Assembly (NCBI GenBank): GCA_020025055.1
Contig: JAHHST010000074.1
Coordinates: forward strand, 1 to 6,728
DNA from: Longicatena sp.
GTDB lineage: Bacteria > Bacillota_I > Bacilli_A > Erysipelotrichales > Erysipelotrichaceae
DNA length: 6,728 nucleotides
Reading direction: 5' to 3'
The translations under genes and the position numbers were made by a program. The notes below the pieces were generated by a model. That model was not told the origin of the DNA. It was given only the letters and a program-made list of their open reading frames with translations, and did no database searches. Positions 6,391 through 6,728 of this stretch are shown piece by piece. Each line of letters begins with the position of its first letter. Position 1 is the stretch's first letter.

Positions 6391-6663
6391 TTAACATACT
6401 ATTTTATTATTTATTTTCTTCTTTAAATTTCTGTGTCTATAAATAAGCATTGGTAAAAAACCAACAATAAATAAAATTAAATTCATTAGGATAATCGCTT
6501 TGGGATTATAATAAACCATCATACTATGAGTAGAATCATAAGAAGTTACAGGTATTGTTCCGTAAAATTGACGATATAACATTGCACCATAATAACATAG
6601 ATGAGCAATAAAGACTATAGACATAATGATTGTGTAAATATATATTCGTTTTTTCGTATTCAT
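6391..6663 (-). CDS. Small two-helix membrane protein of unknown function
   Basis: A 90-residue protein that I do not recognise. A lysine/arginine-containing start (MNTKKR) precedes a hydrophobic segment at about 7-29. A polar, Tyr-rich loop (30-54, including SYDSTHSMM) follows, then a second hydrophobic segment (about 55-75) and a basic tail (RHRNLKKK, 76-83). By the positive-inside rule both ends would be cytoplasmic and the loop outside. AAAGGAG (6677-6671) lies 7 nt before the ATG, which supports translation. It starts 15 bp after the stop codon of a probable HTH regulator, so the two are likely co-transcribed, and it is followed by a strong terminator. Pairs of a small Cro/CI-like regulator and a membrane protein occur in Firmicutes (YozG with DUF2975 proteins, for instance). 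This protein is shorter than DUF2975 members and I do not assign it there. A role in membrane stress or signalling would be speculation. Confidence 0.75.
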   Translation of the reverse strand: MNTKKRIYIYTIIMSIVFIAHLCYYGAMLYRQFYGTIPVTSYDSTHSMMVYYNPKAIILMNLILFIVGFLPMLIYRHRNLKKKINNKIVC

Positions 6664-6678
6664 TGAAATTCTCCTTTC

Positions 6679-6728
6679 TTATTCTTCTTCAACAAATTCT
6701 AGAATATCTGCTGGTTGACAATCTAAAG
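6679..6728 (-). CDS. C-terminal end of a probable small Cro/CI-family (HTH_26-like) regulator
   Basis: Only the last codons are in the window, reading LDCQPADILEFVEEE and then TAA (6681-6679); the rest lies to the right. This ending closely resembles the C-terminus typical of small HTH_26/YozG-like DNA-binding proteins of the Cro/CI superfamily, where a motif like LDCQPGDILEYV closes the last helix and strand. The function is therefore inferred from about 15 residues and the helix-turn-helix itself cannot be seen. Its stop lies 15 bp before the membrane-protein start and next to that gene's ribosome binding site, as expected for an operon. It may regulate its own operon. Confidence 0.55.
   Translation of the reverse strand, partial: LDCQPADILEFVEEE

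Overview
The window is strongly AT-rich, and every gene I can support lies on the minus strand. It looks like a host-associated, low-GC Gram-positive bacterium (Firmicutes/Bacillota). A gut Erysipelotrichia- or Clostridia-like commensal is my best guess, but the genus cannot be fixed from this sequence. The signs are a sortase-anchored surface glycosidase with FIVAR, cohesin and dockerin modules, a near-perfect CcpA-type cre site, AAGGAG-type ribosome binding sites and a lipobox lipoprotein.

Layout in the direction of transcription (right to left): (1) 6728-6679, the last codons of an upstream gene whose C-terminus resembles small Cro/CI-type (HTH_26/YozG-like) regulators; (2) 6663-6391, a 90-residue protein with two membrane segments, 15 bp downstream in the same apparent operon and closed by a strong intrinsic terminator (6362-6325); (3) an AT-rich regulatory gap of about 380 bp holding a cre site (6119-6132), a cluster of four CATATT hexamers (6060-6097) and a weak promoter candidate; (4) 5941-602, one very large gene for a secreted, wall-anchored GH31 glycoside hydrolase of 1,779 residues; (5) a hairpin terminator (592-557) with a second hairpin behind it; (6) a well-formed promoter (501-473) driving a thioredoxin-like lipoprotein that runs off the left edge.

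The GH31 protein dominates the window. Its active-site motifs (KTDVAW and WTGDQ) differ from classical alpha-glucosidases and alpha-xylosidases and, from memory, resemble the bacterial GH31 alpha-N-acetylgalactosaminidases that act on mucin-type O-glycans. After the catalytic part come an Fn3 domain, an F5/8C (CBM32-like) domain, a dockerin-like segment, a cohesin-like domain, a second galactose-binding-like domain, two FIVAR modules, a Pro-rich wall spacer and a VPPTG sorting signal. Having both a dockerin and a cohesin in one wall-anchored enzyme suggests it can dock with other surface glycosidases. The cre site suggests repression when preferred sugars are present. The flanking genes show no obvious functional link to the glycosidase. 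I see no mobile element, CRISPR array, tRNA or rRNA.
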